Shown here: in pieces, positions 1-5,325 of the stretch | Position numbering within the stretch: position 1 is the stretch's first letter | Layout: each line of letters opens with the position of its first letter | Position numbers and translations under genes: made by a program | Origin: Clostridia bacterium | Lineage (GTDB): Bacteria > Bacillota > Clostridia > Oscillospirales > CAG-272 | Length of the DNA: 6,828 nt | Assembly (NCBI GenBank): GCA_017958845.1 | Contig: JAGDBW010000199.1 | Location: 1 to 6,828 of the forward strand | Direction of reading: 5' to 3' | The notes under the pieces: generated by a model | What the model was told of the DNA's origin: nothing | The model's database searches: none | Seen by the model: only the letters and a program-made list of their open reading frames with translations

Positions 1-21
1 AGAATAACATAAACATTATAC

Positions 22-49
22 ATTATATCAAGAAATGAGGATTTGTCAA
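22..49 (-). promoter_or_regulatory. Strong leftward sigma-70-type promoter
   Basis: On the minus strand a perfect TTGACA (-35, positions 49 to 44) is followed after 16 bases by a perfect TATAAT (-10, positions 27 to 22). The surrounding 1-50 stretch is markedly AT-rich in an otherwise GC-rich window. Transcription would start near position 14 and leave the window to the left, so I infer a divergent gene beyond the left edge. A second ATTATA copy at 15-20 lies too far from the -35 to be its partner. Confidence 0.7.
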
Positions 50-163
50 GACGTCCGATCGCCCGGCGCACGGGCGCGCCCCTGCCGGGCCCGGGACGAC
101 CCGCAACGTCCAAAATACGGCGGGAAAGCCAAAACCCCCCGCCGCAAGCAAAAGAGCGCTCGG
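50..163. other. GC-rich spacer between divergent promoters
   Basis: No convincing gene is seen here. The stretch holds several GC palindromes: GCCCG (61-65) can pair with CGGGC (71-75), GCCCGG (61-66) with CCGGGC (85-90), and 85-94 is a perfect 10-base palindrome (CCGGGCCCGG). The short hexamer ACGTCC occurs at 51-56 and again at 106-111. Such symmetry between two divergent promoters could be operator sequence for the XRE regulator downstream, but nothing in the sequence proves this. Confidence 0.35.
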
Positions 164-192
164 TTGACAACCCGGCGGAAATGTGGTATGAT
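164..192 (+). promoter_or_regulatory. Extended -10 promoter of the XRE regulator gene
   Basis: A perfect TTGACA (164-169) is separated by exactly 17 bases from TATGAT (187-192), a one-mismatch -10 box. The bases TGG (184-186) directly before it form an extended -10 element. The expected start of transcription is near 199, giving a leader of about 125 nt before the start codon at 323. This is one of the best promoter matches in the window and should drive the regulator gene. Confidence 0.8.
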
Positions 193-203
193 GTCAGCAA
201 AGC

Positions 204-240
204 CGCTCTATTGTCGGTAGAGGCGATAGAATCCCCCGAT
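204..240 (+). promoter_or_regulatory. Possible structured leader (hairpin with pseudoknot potential)
   Basis: CTCTA (206-210) pairs with TAGAG (218-222). The stem extends by CG (204-205) with CG (224-225) around a bulged G at 223, leaving a 7-base loop. The loop bases GTCGG (213-217) are complementary to CCGAT (236-240) with one G-U pair, so an H-type pseudoknot is possible near the 5' end of the transcript. I do not recognise it as any known riboswitch class, and pairing this short can arise by chance. Confidence 0.25.
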
Positions 241-309
241 GCGTAAACAAAACGAGACATTTTTTCGTCAGGGGCCGCGCGGACGGCACACCCTCCGCCA
301 GCCCGCCCC

Positions 310-316
310 GAAAGGA
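310..316 (+). promoter_or_regulatory. Shine-Dalgarno site fixing the XRE gene start
   Basis: GAAAGGA lies six bases before ATG 323. An in-frame ATG at 239 has no purine-rich site before it and would add a 28-residue basic, low-complexity tail before the normal start of the HTH fold. The start at 323 is therefore preferred. Confidence 0.75.
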
Positions 317-322
317 ACACCT

Positions 323-931
323 ATGACCGAAGAAGATCTGCGCCGCAAGGTGGCGCGCAACCTCGCCTACTATCGCCGCCAGATGGGGCTGACGCAGACG
401 GAGTTGTCCGAGCGCATCAACTATTCTGACAAGTCCGTGTCCAAATGGGAACGCGCCGAAGGCATCCCGGACCTGTACGTGCTGACCCAGCTGGCCGACA
501 TCTTTTGCGTGTCGGTGGAGGATCTGCTGGCCGACACGGTGCGCCGCCGCCGCATCGCCAACCCGCGGCAGCGGATCGTGATCACCATGCTGGCCGTCGG
601 GCTGGCGTGGCTGGTCGCTACCGTCGCGTTTGTCGCTCTGGCCATCGTCTTTCCGACCGGAAAGCTCAACTGGCTCTCCTTTATCGTCGCCATCCCGGTC
701 TCGGCGGTGATCCTGGTGGTCTTTGCCTGCCTGTGGGGGAACCTTTTGCACCGCTTTTTGTCGGTGTCGCTGTTGGAGTGGGGCTTTACCGTGACGCTCC
801 ACCTCTCCCTGTCGCTCTCCATCACGCCGCAGAACGTCGCCCTGGTCTACATCGCCTGCGGGGCTCTGCAGGTCATGACGGTGCTGTGGTTTGTGCTCGT
901 GCGCACCCGACACCAGGCCCTGCGTATGTGA
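323..931 (+). CDS. XRE-family HTH regulator with four-helix membrane tail
   Basis: This 202-aa protein is a predicted membrane-tethered DNA-binding regulator. Residues about 8-69 form a Cro/C1-type helix-turn-helix: the segment from R12 through LTQTELSERI, then the recognition part SDKSVSKWERAEGIP (35-49), then LADIFCVSVEDLL, the typical closing helices. After a basic stretch (R74-R77) there are four hydrophobic segments at roughly 85-110, 115-138, 144-166 and 171-193. HTH proteins with uncharacterised C-terminal membrane segments are common in Clostridia. The architecture suggests that the membrane part senses something or holds the protein at the membrane; the signal is unknown. The gene has its own promoter (164-192) and terminator (958-989), so it is a single-gene unit upstream of the SPFH operon. 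It may regulate itself, that operon or the divergent gene to the left; none of these is shown. All eight Phe codons are TTT. Confidence 0.85.
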   Translation: MTEEDLRRKVARNLAYYRRQMGLTQTELSERINYSDKSVSKWERAEGIPDLYVLTQLADIFCVSVEDLLADTVRRRRIANPRQRIVITMLAVGLAWLVATVAFVALAIVFPTGKLNWLSFIVAIPVSAVILVVFACLWGNLLHRFLSVSLLEWGFTVTLHLSLSLSITPQNVALVYIACGALQVMTVLWFVLVRTRHQALRM

Positions 932-957
932 CGGTCTGCCGTCCCCGCAGCGTCCGC

Positions 958-989
958 GCCGCCCGTCCGGGCGGCTTTTTTTGTTTTTT
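958..989 (+). terminator. Rho-independent terminator after the XRE gene
   Basis: GCCGCCC (958-964) pairs perfectly with GGGCGGC (969-975) around the 4-base loop GTCC. It is followed at once by seven T, one G and six T (976-989). It lies 26 bases after the regulator stop codon and separates it from the next operon. There is no T-run on the other side, so it acts in the + direction only. Confidence 0.93.
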
Positions 990-1051
990 CGGAGGGGGCG
1001 GCGTACAGGGGCGGCGTTCTCGGCGTTCCTTTTGTATTGAGTATTTTGATA

Positions 1052-1080
1052 TTGTAATTCGCGCGCACATCGTGTATAAT
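1052..1080 (+). promoter_or_regulatory. Promoter of the SPFH / zinc-ribbon / TPM operon
   Basis: A perfect TATAAT (1075-1080) is preceded at 17-base spacing by TTGTAA (1052-1057, four of six bases matching the -35 consensus). The region 1031-1057 is AT-rich compared with its surroundings. Transcription should start near 1087, giving a leader of about 47 nt. Nothing here looks like an alternative-sigma-factor promoter, so dedicated stress control is not evident from the sequence. Confidence 0.75.
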
Positions 1081-1099
1081 AGGATCGGATTTATATCAA

Positions 1100-1114
1100 G
1101 CGGCGCCGAGCCGC
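1100..1114 (+). promoter_or_regulatory. Small GC hairpin in the 5' leader
   Basis: GCGGC (1100-1104) pairs with GCCGC (1110-1114) around a 5-base loop, ending just before the Shine-Dalgarno site AGAGGA (1121-1126) that serves ATG 1134. There is no T-run, so it is not a terminator. It could stabilise the 5' end or tune ribosome access; a 5-bp stem in GC-rich DNA may also be chance. Confidence 0.3.
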
Positions 1115-1133
1115 ACAAAGAGAGGAAGATCGT

Positions 1134-2414
1134 ATGGGAATCATCAAGGCAACCTTCAACGCGCTGGGCGGCAGTCTCGCCGACTCGTGGCTCGAAGTCA
1201 TCGAAGCCGACGCCATGTCGGACACGACCGTCTTGACCAAAGGGGTCAAAGTCCGCAAAAACGACCGCCGCAACAACAACCGCCGCGGCACCGAGGACTA
1301 TATCTCCAACGGCTCCATCATCCACGTCGGGGAGGGGCAGTGCATGCTGCTCGTCGACGGCGGAAAGGTCGTGGACTTCTCCGCCGAAGCCGGCTACTAC
1401 AAGGTGGACAACTCCACCGCCCCCTCGCTCTTTGCCGGCGACTGGGGAAAGGCGTTTGTCGAGGCCTTTGCGCGTATCAAATACAGCGGCGTCGCCCCCA
1501 CCAAGCAAAAGGCGCTCTACATCAACATGCAGGAGATCAAGGGCCTGCGTTTCGGCACCAAGGCGCCGGTCAACTATTTTGACAAGTTTTACAACAGCGA
1601 GCTGTTTTTGCGCGCGCACGGTACCTATTCCGTCAAGATCACCAACCCCCTGCTCTTTTATATCGAGGCGATCCCCAAAGACCGCGACCGCGTGGACATG
1701 AACGACATCAACCTGCAGTACCTCTCCGAGTTTCTCGAAGCTTTGCAGGCGGCGCTCAACCAGATGTCGGTGGACGGCATCCGCATCTCCCACGTGGCTT
1801 CCAAGAGCCGGGAACTCTCAAAGTACATGGCCGAGGAGCTGGACGAAGACTGGAACCGCACCCGCGGCATGGAGATCCAGGCGGTCGGCATCGCCTCCAT
1901 CTCCTACGACGAAGAGTCGCAAAAACTGATCAATATGCGCAACCAGGGCGCCATGCTCGGCGACCCCACCGTGCGCGAGGGCTATATGCAGGGCGCCATG
2001 GCCCGCGGCTTTGAGGCCGCCGGGTCCAACTCGGCCGGCACCGCCGCGACCTTTATGGGCATGGGCGTCGGCATGGGCGTGGGCGGAAACATGTTTGCCG
2101 CCGCCAGCGCGGGCAACCAGGCGCAGATCGAGCGGCAGCAGGCCGAGCGCAAAGCCGCCGAAGCCGCCGCCGCCCAAAAGAACGCCTGGAAATGCGCCTG
2201 CGGCACCGAAAATACCGGAAAGTTCTGCGTCGAGTGCGGTCAGCCCCGCCCCGCCCCCGCGGGTGAATGGACCTGCGCCTGCGGCGCCAAAAACAGCGGC
2301 AAGTTCTGCACCGAATGCGGCAAACCCCGGCCCGCCTCCGACAAGTGGACCTGCGCCTGCGGCGCCGAAAATACCGGCAAGTTCTGCACCGAGTGCGGCA
2401 AGGCGCGTCCGTGA
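1134..2414 (+). CDS. ydjI: SPFH-domain protein with three C-terminal zinc ribbons (YdjI-like)
   Basis: This 426-aa cytoplasmic protein belongs to the YdjI-like SPFH group, often annotated 'virion core protein-like'. The N-terminus GIIKATFNALGGSLADSW is typical of the group. The SPFH fold spans roughly residues 25-250. A Gly/Met-rich linker (about 308-320, alternating Met-Gly-Val) follows, then an Ala/Gln/Glu/Lys-rich helical stretch (about 330-350), then three zinc ribbons starting at W352, W379 and W405, each CxCG...GKFCxECG. There is no membrane helix or signal peptide, so membrane association must come from partners. In Bacillus subtilis YdjI works with YdjG and YdjH as a membrane platform linked to the phage-shock protein PspA. 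Here homologues of both partners follow directly, with only 2 nt before the next ATG. The start at 1134 is supported by AGAGGA (1121-1126). Having three ribbons is unusual in my recollection of the family; the B. subtilis protein is about 100 residues shorter. Confidence 0.88.
   Translation: MGIIKATFNALGGSLADSWLEVIEADAMSDTTVLTKGVKVRKNDRRNNNRRGTEDYISNGSIIHVGEGQCMLLVDGGKVVDFSAEAGYYKVDNSTAPSLFAGDWGKAFVEAFARIKYSGVAPTKQKALYINMQEIKGLRFGTKAPVNYFDKFYNSELFLRAHGTYSVKITNPLLFYIEAIPKDRDRVDMNDINLQYLSEFLEALQAALNQMSVDGIRISHVASKSRELSKYMAEELDEDWNRTRGMEIQAVGIASISYDEESQKLINMRNQGAMLGDPTVREGYMQGAMARGFEAAGSNSAGTAATFMGMGVGMGVGGNMFAAASAGNQAQIERQQAERKAAEAAAAQKNAWKCACGTENTGKFCVECGQPRPAPAGEWTCACGAKNSGKFCTECGKPRPASDKWTCACGAENTGKFCTECGKARP
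2187..2408 (+). repeat. Tandem zinc-ribbon coding repeat, three units
   Basis: Three units begin at 2187, 2268 and 2346 (spacing 81 and 78 bases), each encoding a W-x-CxCG...GKFCxECG...RP zinc ribbon. Units two and three share their first 21 bases exactly and differ at only a few positions in about 60. Unit one is more diverged, with WKC and CVEC instead of WTC and CTEC. This pattern fits a recent internal duplication of the last ribbon. Confidence 0.85.
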
Positions 2415-3016
2415 CCATGGCTGACGAATACGGCGCGTTCAAAGAGGCGGCGACCGCGTCCTCGACGGTCGCCTACCTGTGCCCCAACTGCCGGGCGGGG
2501 CTGATCTTCGACCCGTCGACAGGTCGCTTTGCGTGTGAGTTCTGCCTGTCCGACTTTTCGGTCGAGGAGCTGGCCGGCACCGACGCCGCCGCCAGGGCAA
2601 AAGCGGCCGAGGAGGCGGGCGAGGAGTTCTGCTCGCACATGAACGACTACGTCTGCCCCAACTGCGGGGCGGAGATCATCGCGGACGAGAGCACGGCGGC
2701 GGATTTTTGCTGCTATTGTCACAACCCGATCGTCTTGCAGGGAAAGCTGGTCGGACAGATGAAACCCGACAAGGTCGTGCCCTTTGAGATCGACCGGGCC
2801 GAGGCCGAACGCCGCTTTCTCGGCTGGGCCAAAAAGCGCGTCTTTGCCCCCCGCGACTTTACCGGCGCTCCCCAGCTCGAAAAGATGCAGGGCATCTACT
2901 ATCCCTTTTGGGTCACCGACGCCGACACCGCCGCCGAGATGAACGCCCGGGCCACGCGCGTCCGCCGCTGGCGCCAGGGCGACCGCCTGTATACCGAGAC
3001 CTCCCACTTTCGCGTG

Positions 3017-3019
3017 TAG
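3017..3019 (+). other. In-frame TAG stop inside the YdjG-like gene
   Basis: The codons before it read His-Phe-Arg-Val and those after it Arg-Ser-Gly-Asp-Ile-His-Phe. Both sides are in the same frame and both look like the family, so this is a single nonsense codon rather than a frameshift. TAG is one base change from Tyr, Gln, Glu, Lys, Trp, Ser or Leu codons. No good ribosome-binding site precedes the next in-frame ATG (3083), which argues against two independent genes. Confidence 0.9.
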
Positions 3020-3486
3020 CGGTCGGGCGATATCCACTTTGAGGACATCAGCACCTCGGCTCTCACCGAAGCGGACAAAAAGATGCTGGAGGGCGTGCTG
3101 CCCTACGAATCCAAAAAGCTCATCCCCTTTACCTCCTCCTATCTGACCGGCTTTGTCGCCAAAAAGCGGGACGTGGAACGCGCCGCCGTCACCGACGAGG
3201 TGCGCGGCCGCATGAACAGGTACGCCAACGAACTGCTCCGCGCCACGGTCAAGGGCTATACCACCGTCCAGGTCGAGAGCTGCCGGGTGCAGGTCTATCA
3301 CAGCAACTGGGATTATACTCTCTTTCCGATCTGGATGCTGGTCTACCGCGGCCGAAAAAAGGACTATACCTTTGCTCTCAACGGCTCGAGCGGCAAGATC
3401 TGGGGAGAGGTGCCCGTCAGCCGGCTCAAACTCTGGCTGTTCGGCGCCATTCTCGCGGCCGCCGCCTTCGGGCTGGCGTGGCTTTT

Positions 3487-3492
3487 GGGAGG
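3487..3492 (+). promoter_or_regulatory. Shine-Dalgarno site fixing the TPM gene start
   Basis: GGGAGG lies nine bases before GTG 3502. That GTG begins directly with a normal signal peptide (MKR plus a hydrophobic core). An earlier in-frame GTG at 3478 would put eight extra residues before the signal peptide and has no such site, so 3502 is chosen. Confidence 0.75.
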
Positions 3493-3501
3493 TGCGGTGC
3501 T

Positions 3502-4236
3502 GTGAAACGACTTGCCACTCTCCTTTTTGCCGTTGCCGTGACGGTGTGTCTGCTCTCGGTCATGGTCCTGCCCGCATCGGCGGCGCCCGCGGGTCCGTAC
3601 GTGTACGGCGGCGGTCTGCTTTCGGCCGAGCAGTCGGCGGCCCTGGAGACGGCGTTTGCGGCCGCCTCCGAACGCACGGGCGTGGGGTTCTACTTTTTTG
3701 ACGGCGGCACCACCGAGCGCACCAGGTCGTATATCGGATCCGCGCTGTCGCTCTCCCCGACCGACGACGCGGTGGTACTCTCGGTGTACCGCACCGACGA
3801 GTGGCACTACAACCTGGACACCTGGGGCAAGGCCGATTCGGCCGTCACCGACAAAGAAGTCGATCGCCTCCTCGACGCCCGGGACGTGTACGACAATCTC
3901 AAAGCCGGCCGGATCTACGAAGGCGCGCTGGCCTTTTTGCCCCTCGCCGAGCGGGCCGTGACCGGGACGCTCCGCCCCGCGGCCAAAAAGATGGTCGTCT
4001 GGTCACTCGCCTGGGCGATCGTCGCGGCGGCCGCGGGCATGATTCCGGTGGTCCTGCGCTACAAGATGAAGATGAGAGCCACCAACTATCCGCTCGACAA
4101 ATACGCTCGTCTGCAGCTCGACCGCGCCGACGATCAGTTCCTCCGCACCACCGTCACCTCTACCGTCGTCGCCTCCGGCTCGTCCGGCAAGAGCGGCGGC
4201 GGAGGCGGCGGAGGCGGACATCGCGGCGGCCGCTGA
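3502..4236 (+). CDS. ydjH: TPM-domain membrane protein (YdjH-like)
   Basis: This 244-aa protein starts at GTG 3502, overlapping the previous stop by 4 nt (GTGA), which suggests translational coupling. Residues 1-27 are a signal peptide: MKR, a hydrophobic core, and a likely cleavage after A25-S26-A27. Residues about 35-155 form a TPM fold, including LLSAEQSAALETAF, TGVGFYFFDGG, DDAVVLSVYRTDEWHYNLDTWG and LLDARDVYDNLKAGRIYEGALAF. A membrane helix follows at about 164-183, then a short basic cytoplasmic part containing YPLDKYARLQL, and a Gly-rich end (eight Gly at 232-239). The TPM domain should face outward. Length and layout match YdjH of Bacillus subtilis (about 250 aa), the third member of the YdjG/YdjH/YdjI complex. 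TPM domains of other proteins act in photosystem II repair or phosphate chemistry; no enzyme activity can be claimed here. Confidence 0.85.
   Translation: MKRLATLLFAVAVTVCLLSVMVLPASAAPAGPYVYGGGLLSAEQSAALETAFAAASERTGVGFYFFDGGTTERTRSYIGSALSLSPTDDAVVLSVYRTDEWHYNLDTWGKADSAVTDKEVDRLLDARDVYDNLKAGRIYEGALAFLPLAERAVTGTLRPAAKKMVVWSLAWAIVAAAAGMIPVVLRYKMKMRATNYPLDKYARLQLDRADDQFLRTTVTSTVVASGSSGKSGGGGGGGGHRGGR
4195..4218 (+). repeat. Poly-glycine codon run at the TPM protein C-terminus
   Basis: Eight consecutive Gly codons use a repeating 9-base unit, GGCGGCGGA, encoding residues 232-239 followed by HRGGR. Gly-rich tails are common in membrane TPM proteins. Being a simple repeat, its length could vary between strains. 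Confidence 0.8.
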
Positions 4237-4245
4237 CGACCCCTT

Positions 4246-4273
4246 CCGGCTGCGGTCGGCCGGGTTTGTTCTC
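4246..4273 (+). terminator. Weak candidate terminator after the TPM gene
   Basis: CCGGC (4246-4250) can pair with GCCGG (4259-4263) around an 8-base loop, followed by GTTTGTTCTCT, a poor T-run. It lies in the right place to end the SPFH/TPM operon. The stem is short and the tail is broken by G and C, so partial read-through into the YitT gene is likely if it works at all. No convincing promoter is seen in 4237-4319. Confidence 0.25.
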
Positions 4274-4319
4274 TCATCGGGCCCATCCTCTCATTCTTTT
4301 GTGAAAGCGTGCACTTTGC

Positions 4320-5279
4320 ATGAAGTCTACCATCAAGGAAGACCTCCGGGCCGAGTTTTCGGAGCTCAGACAGTCCTTTACGTTCAAAAACTTTTGTATG
4401 GTCAACGCGGGGATGCTCATGGTGGCCGTCGGCGTCTACTTTTTCAAAGCGCCCAACGGCTTTTCCACCGGCGGCGTCAGCGGCTTTTCCATCCTCTTTT
4501 CGCGTCTGCTCATCCGCTTCTGGCCCGATTCGGCCGTGACGTCGCTCTTTTCGATGGCGACGATCAACCTGCTGCTCAACCTGCTGCTGCTCATGGTGGG
4601 CGTCGCCTTTTTGGGCCGAAAGGTCGGCCTCTCCGTCGTTTGCTGCACCCTCACCTATTCGCTGATGGTGTGGCTGCTCGAGCGGTTCGTGCCTCTGTCG
4701 ATGATCCCGGGGACGGTCGTCACCGAGACGGGCGTGACGCTGACCGACCAGCCGTTTTTGGAGCTGATTCTGGCCATTTTGCTGACCGGGTTCGGCGGCG
4801 CGCTGCTCTTTTATACCGGCACGTCCACCGGCGGCACCGACATCCTCGCCATGATCATGCGCAAGTATACCAACATGGAGATCGGCCGCGCGCTGCTGTG
4901 CTGCGACGCTCTGATCGCCTGCTCCGCGTTTTTTGTGGTGGGCATCAAGGCCGGGCTCTATTCGATCCTCGGCCTGCTCTCCAAGTCGCTGCTCATCGAC
5001 AACATCATCGAGAGCATCCGCACCTGCAAGTGCTTTTTCGTCATCACCTCCCGCCCGGAGGAGATCGAGCCGTTTATTCTGGAAAAGCTGCACCGCTCCG
5101 CCACGGACGTCAAGGCGGTCGGCGTCTACTCCCACTCCGACAAACACGTTTTGATGACGGTCTGCCGCCGCCAGGAAGCCAATATGCTGCGCCGCTGCAT
5201 CAAAGCGCTGGATCCGCAGGCGTTTGTGATCATCACCAACTCCAGCGAGATCGTGGGCAACGGTTTTTTGCCCGAATGA
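4320..5279 (+). CDS. YitT-family membrane protein with DUF2179 domain
   Basis: This 319-aa protein matches the YitT family (relatives in Bacillus are YitT, YpjC, YqfU, YvjA), whose function is not established. Membrane segments are seen at about 24-42, 50-68, 76-98, 101-120, 146-166 and 187-212. Two family signature motifs recur in the two halves: FSTGGVSG (48-55) and TSTGGTD (168-174), consistent with an internal duplication in the membrane part. Residues about 235-319 form the cytoplasmic DUF2179 domain, ending in the usual DPQAFVIITNSSEIVGNGF. The length is slightly above the typical 280-290 residues because of an N-terminal charged extension (1-20). The ATG at 4320 is the family-like start, but its ribosome-binding site is weak (GAAAG, 4302-4306). 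The gene lies 83 nt after the TPM gene and 46 nt before the permease gene. No direct link to the SPFH module is visible. Confidence 0.88.
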   Translation: MKSTIKEDLRAEFSELRQSFTFKNFCMVNAGMLMVAVGVYFFKAPNGFSTGGVSGFSILFSRLLIRFWPDSAVTSLFSMATINLLLNLLLLMVGVAFLGRKVGLSVVCCTLTYSLMVWLLERFVPLSMIPGTVVTETGVTLTDQPFLELILAILLTGFGGALLFYTGTSTGGTDILAMIMRKYTNMEIGRALLCCDALIACSAFFVVGIKAGLYSILGLLSKSLLIDNIIESIRTCKCFFVITSRPEEIEPFILEKLHRSATDVKAVGVYSHSDKHVLMTVCRRQEANMLRRCIKALDPQAFVIITNSSEIVGNGFLPE

Positions 5280-5283
5280 CCCA

Positions 5284-5297
5284 TGCCCGGACGGGCA
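5284..5297 (+). repeat. Small inverted repeat before an A-rich leader
   Basis: TGCCC (5284-5288) pairs with GGGCA (5293-5297) around GGAC, followed on the + strand by an A-rich stretch (5298-5317) up to the permease gene. It is not a terminator in either direction, because the T-run of the minus strand lies on the wrong side of the stem. Its core GCCCGGACGGGC is the exact reverse complement of the core of the terminator at 961-972. The A-rich leader may help translation of the next gene, which lacks a good Shine-Dalgarno site. Confidence 0.4.
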
Positions 5298-5325
5298 AAA
5301 AGAAAAAACAAGAAAACGGACCGCT

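Larger units (their letters stand above)
2417..3505 (+). pseudogene. ydjG: Zinc-ribbon membrane protein (YdjG-like), interrupted by in-frame TAG
   Basis: The reading frame from ATG 2417 to TGA 3503 would give a 362-residue YdjG-like protein but is cut by a single TAG at codon 201 (3017-3019). Two zinc ribbons lie at the N-terminus: C22-x2-C25 with C40-x2-C43, and C80-x2-C83 with C98-x2-C101. A conserved-looking middle domain follows (KVVPFEIDRAEAERRFLGWAKKRVFAP, YYPFWVTDA). The frame after the TAG continues the family pattern (RSGDIHFEDIS, LPYESKKLIPF, NWDYTLFPIWMLVYRG) and ends in a membrane helix (about 339-358). In the known YdjG/YdjH/YdjI system this protein is a membrane partner of the SPFH protein. 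The gene sits 2 nt after the SPFH gene and overlaps the TPM gene by 4 nt. In-frame GTG 2411, overlapping the upstream stop and seven bases after AAGG (2400-2403), is an alternative start. A truncated product would keep both ribbons but lose the anchor. The cause may be real mutation, sequence error, or read-through. Confidence 0.8.

Noticed and set aside
35..246. Two short + strand open frames in the left intergenic region
   Set aside because: They overlap each other in different frames, lack ribosome sites, span the promoter at 164-192, and encode Arg/Pro-rich sequence expected from GC-rich noncoding DNA.
222..275. Fluoride-type riboswitch suggested by GGCGAT and a later AAAC
   Set aside because: The required partner CGCC and the conserved downstream elements are missing, and the controlled gene is a regulator, not a fluoride exporter.
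194..913. Minus-strand open frame opposite the XRE gene
   Set aside because: Low-complexity His/Asp/Gln/Arg composition is characteristic of an antisense shadow. The + strand has a clear HTH fold with its own promoter, ribosome site and terminator.
2240..3301. Minus-strand open frame (353 codons) opposite the zinc-ribbon genes, which would span the TAG
   Set aside because: It mirrors the zinc-ribbon coding sequence and shows no recognisable domain. The + strand has two CxxC ribbon pairs and family-like sequence on both sides of the stop.
3083..3505. Downstream half of the YdjG-like gene as a separate small gene
   Set aside because: The ATG at 3083 has only a weak purine stretch, family-like sequence continues upstream of it (3020-3082) in the same frame, and the protein would lack the N-terminal domains.
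5284..5317. Hairpin followed by an A-rich run as a minus-strand terminator
   Set aside because: Read on the minus strand the T-run comes before the stem, not after it, and no minus-strand gene would need it.
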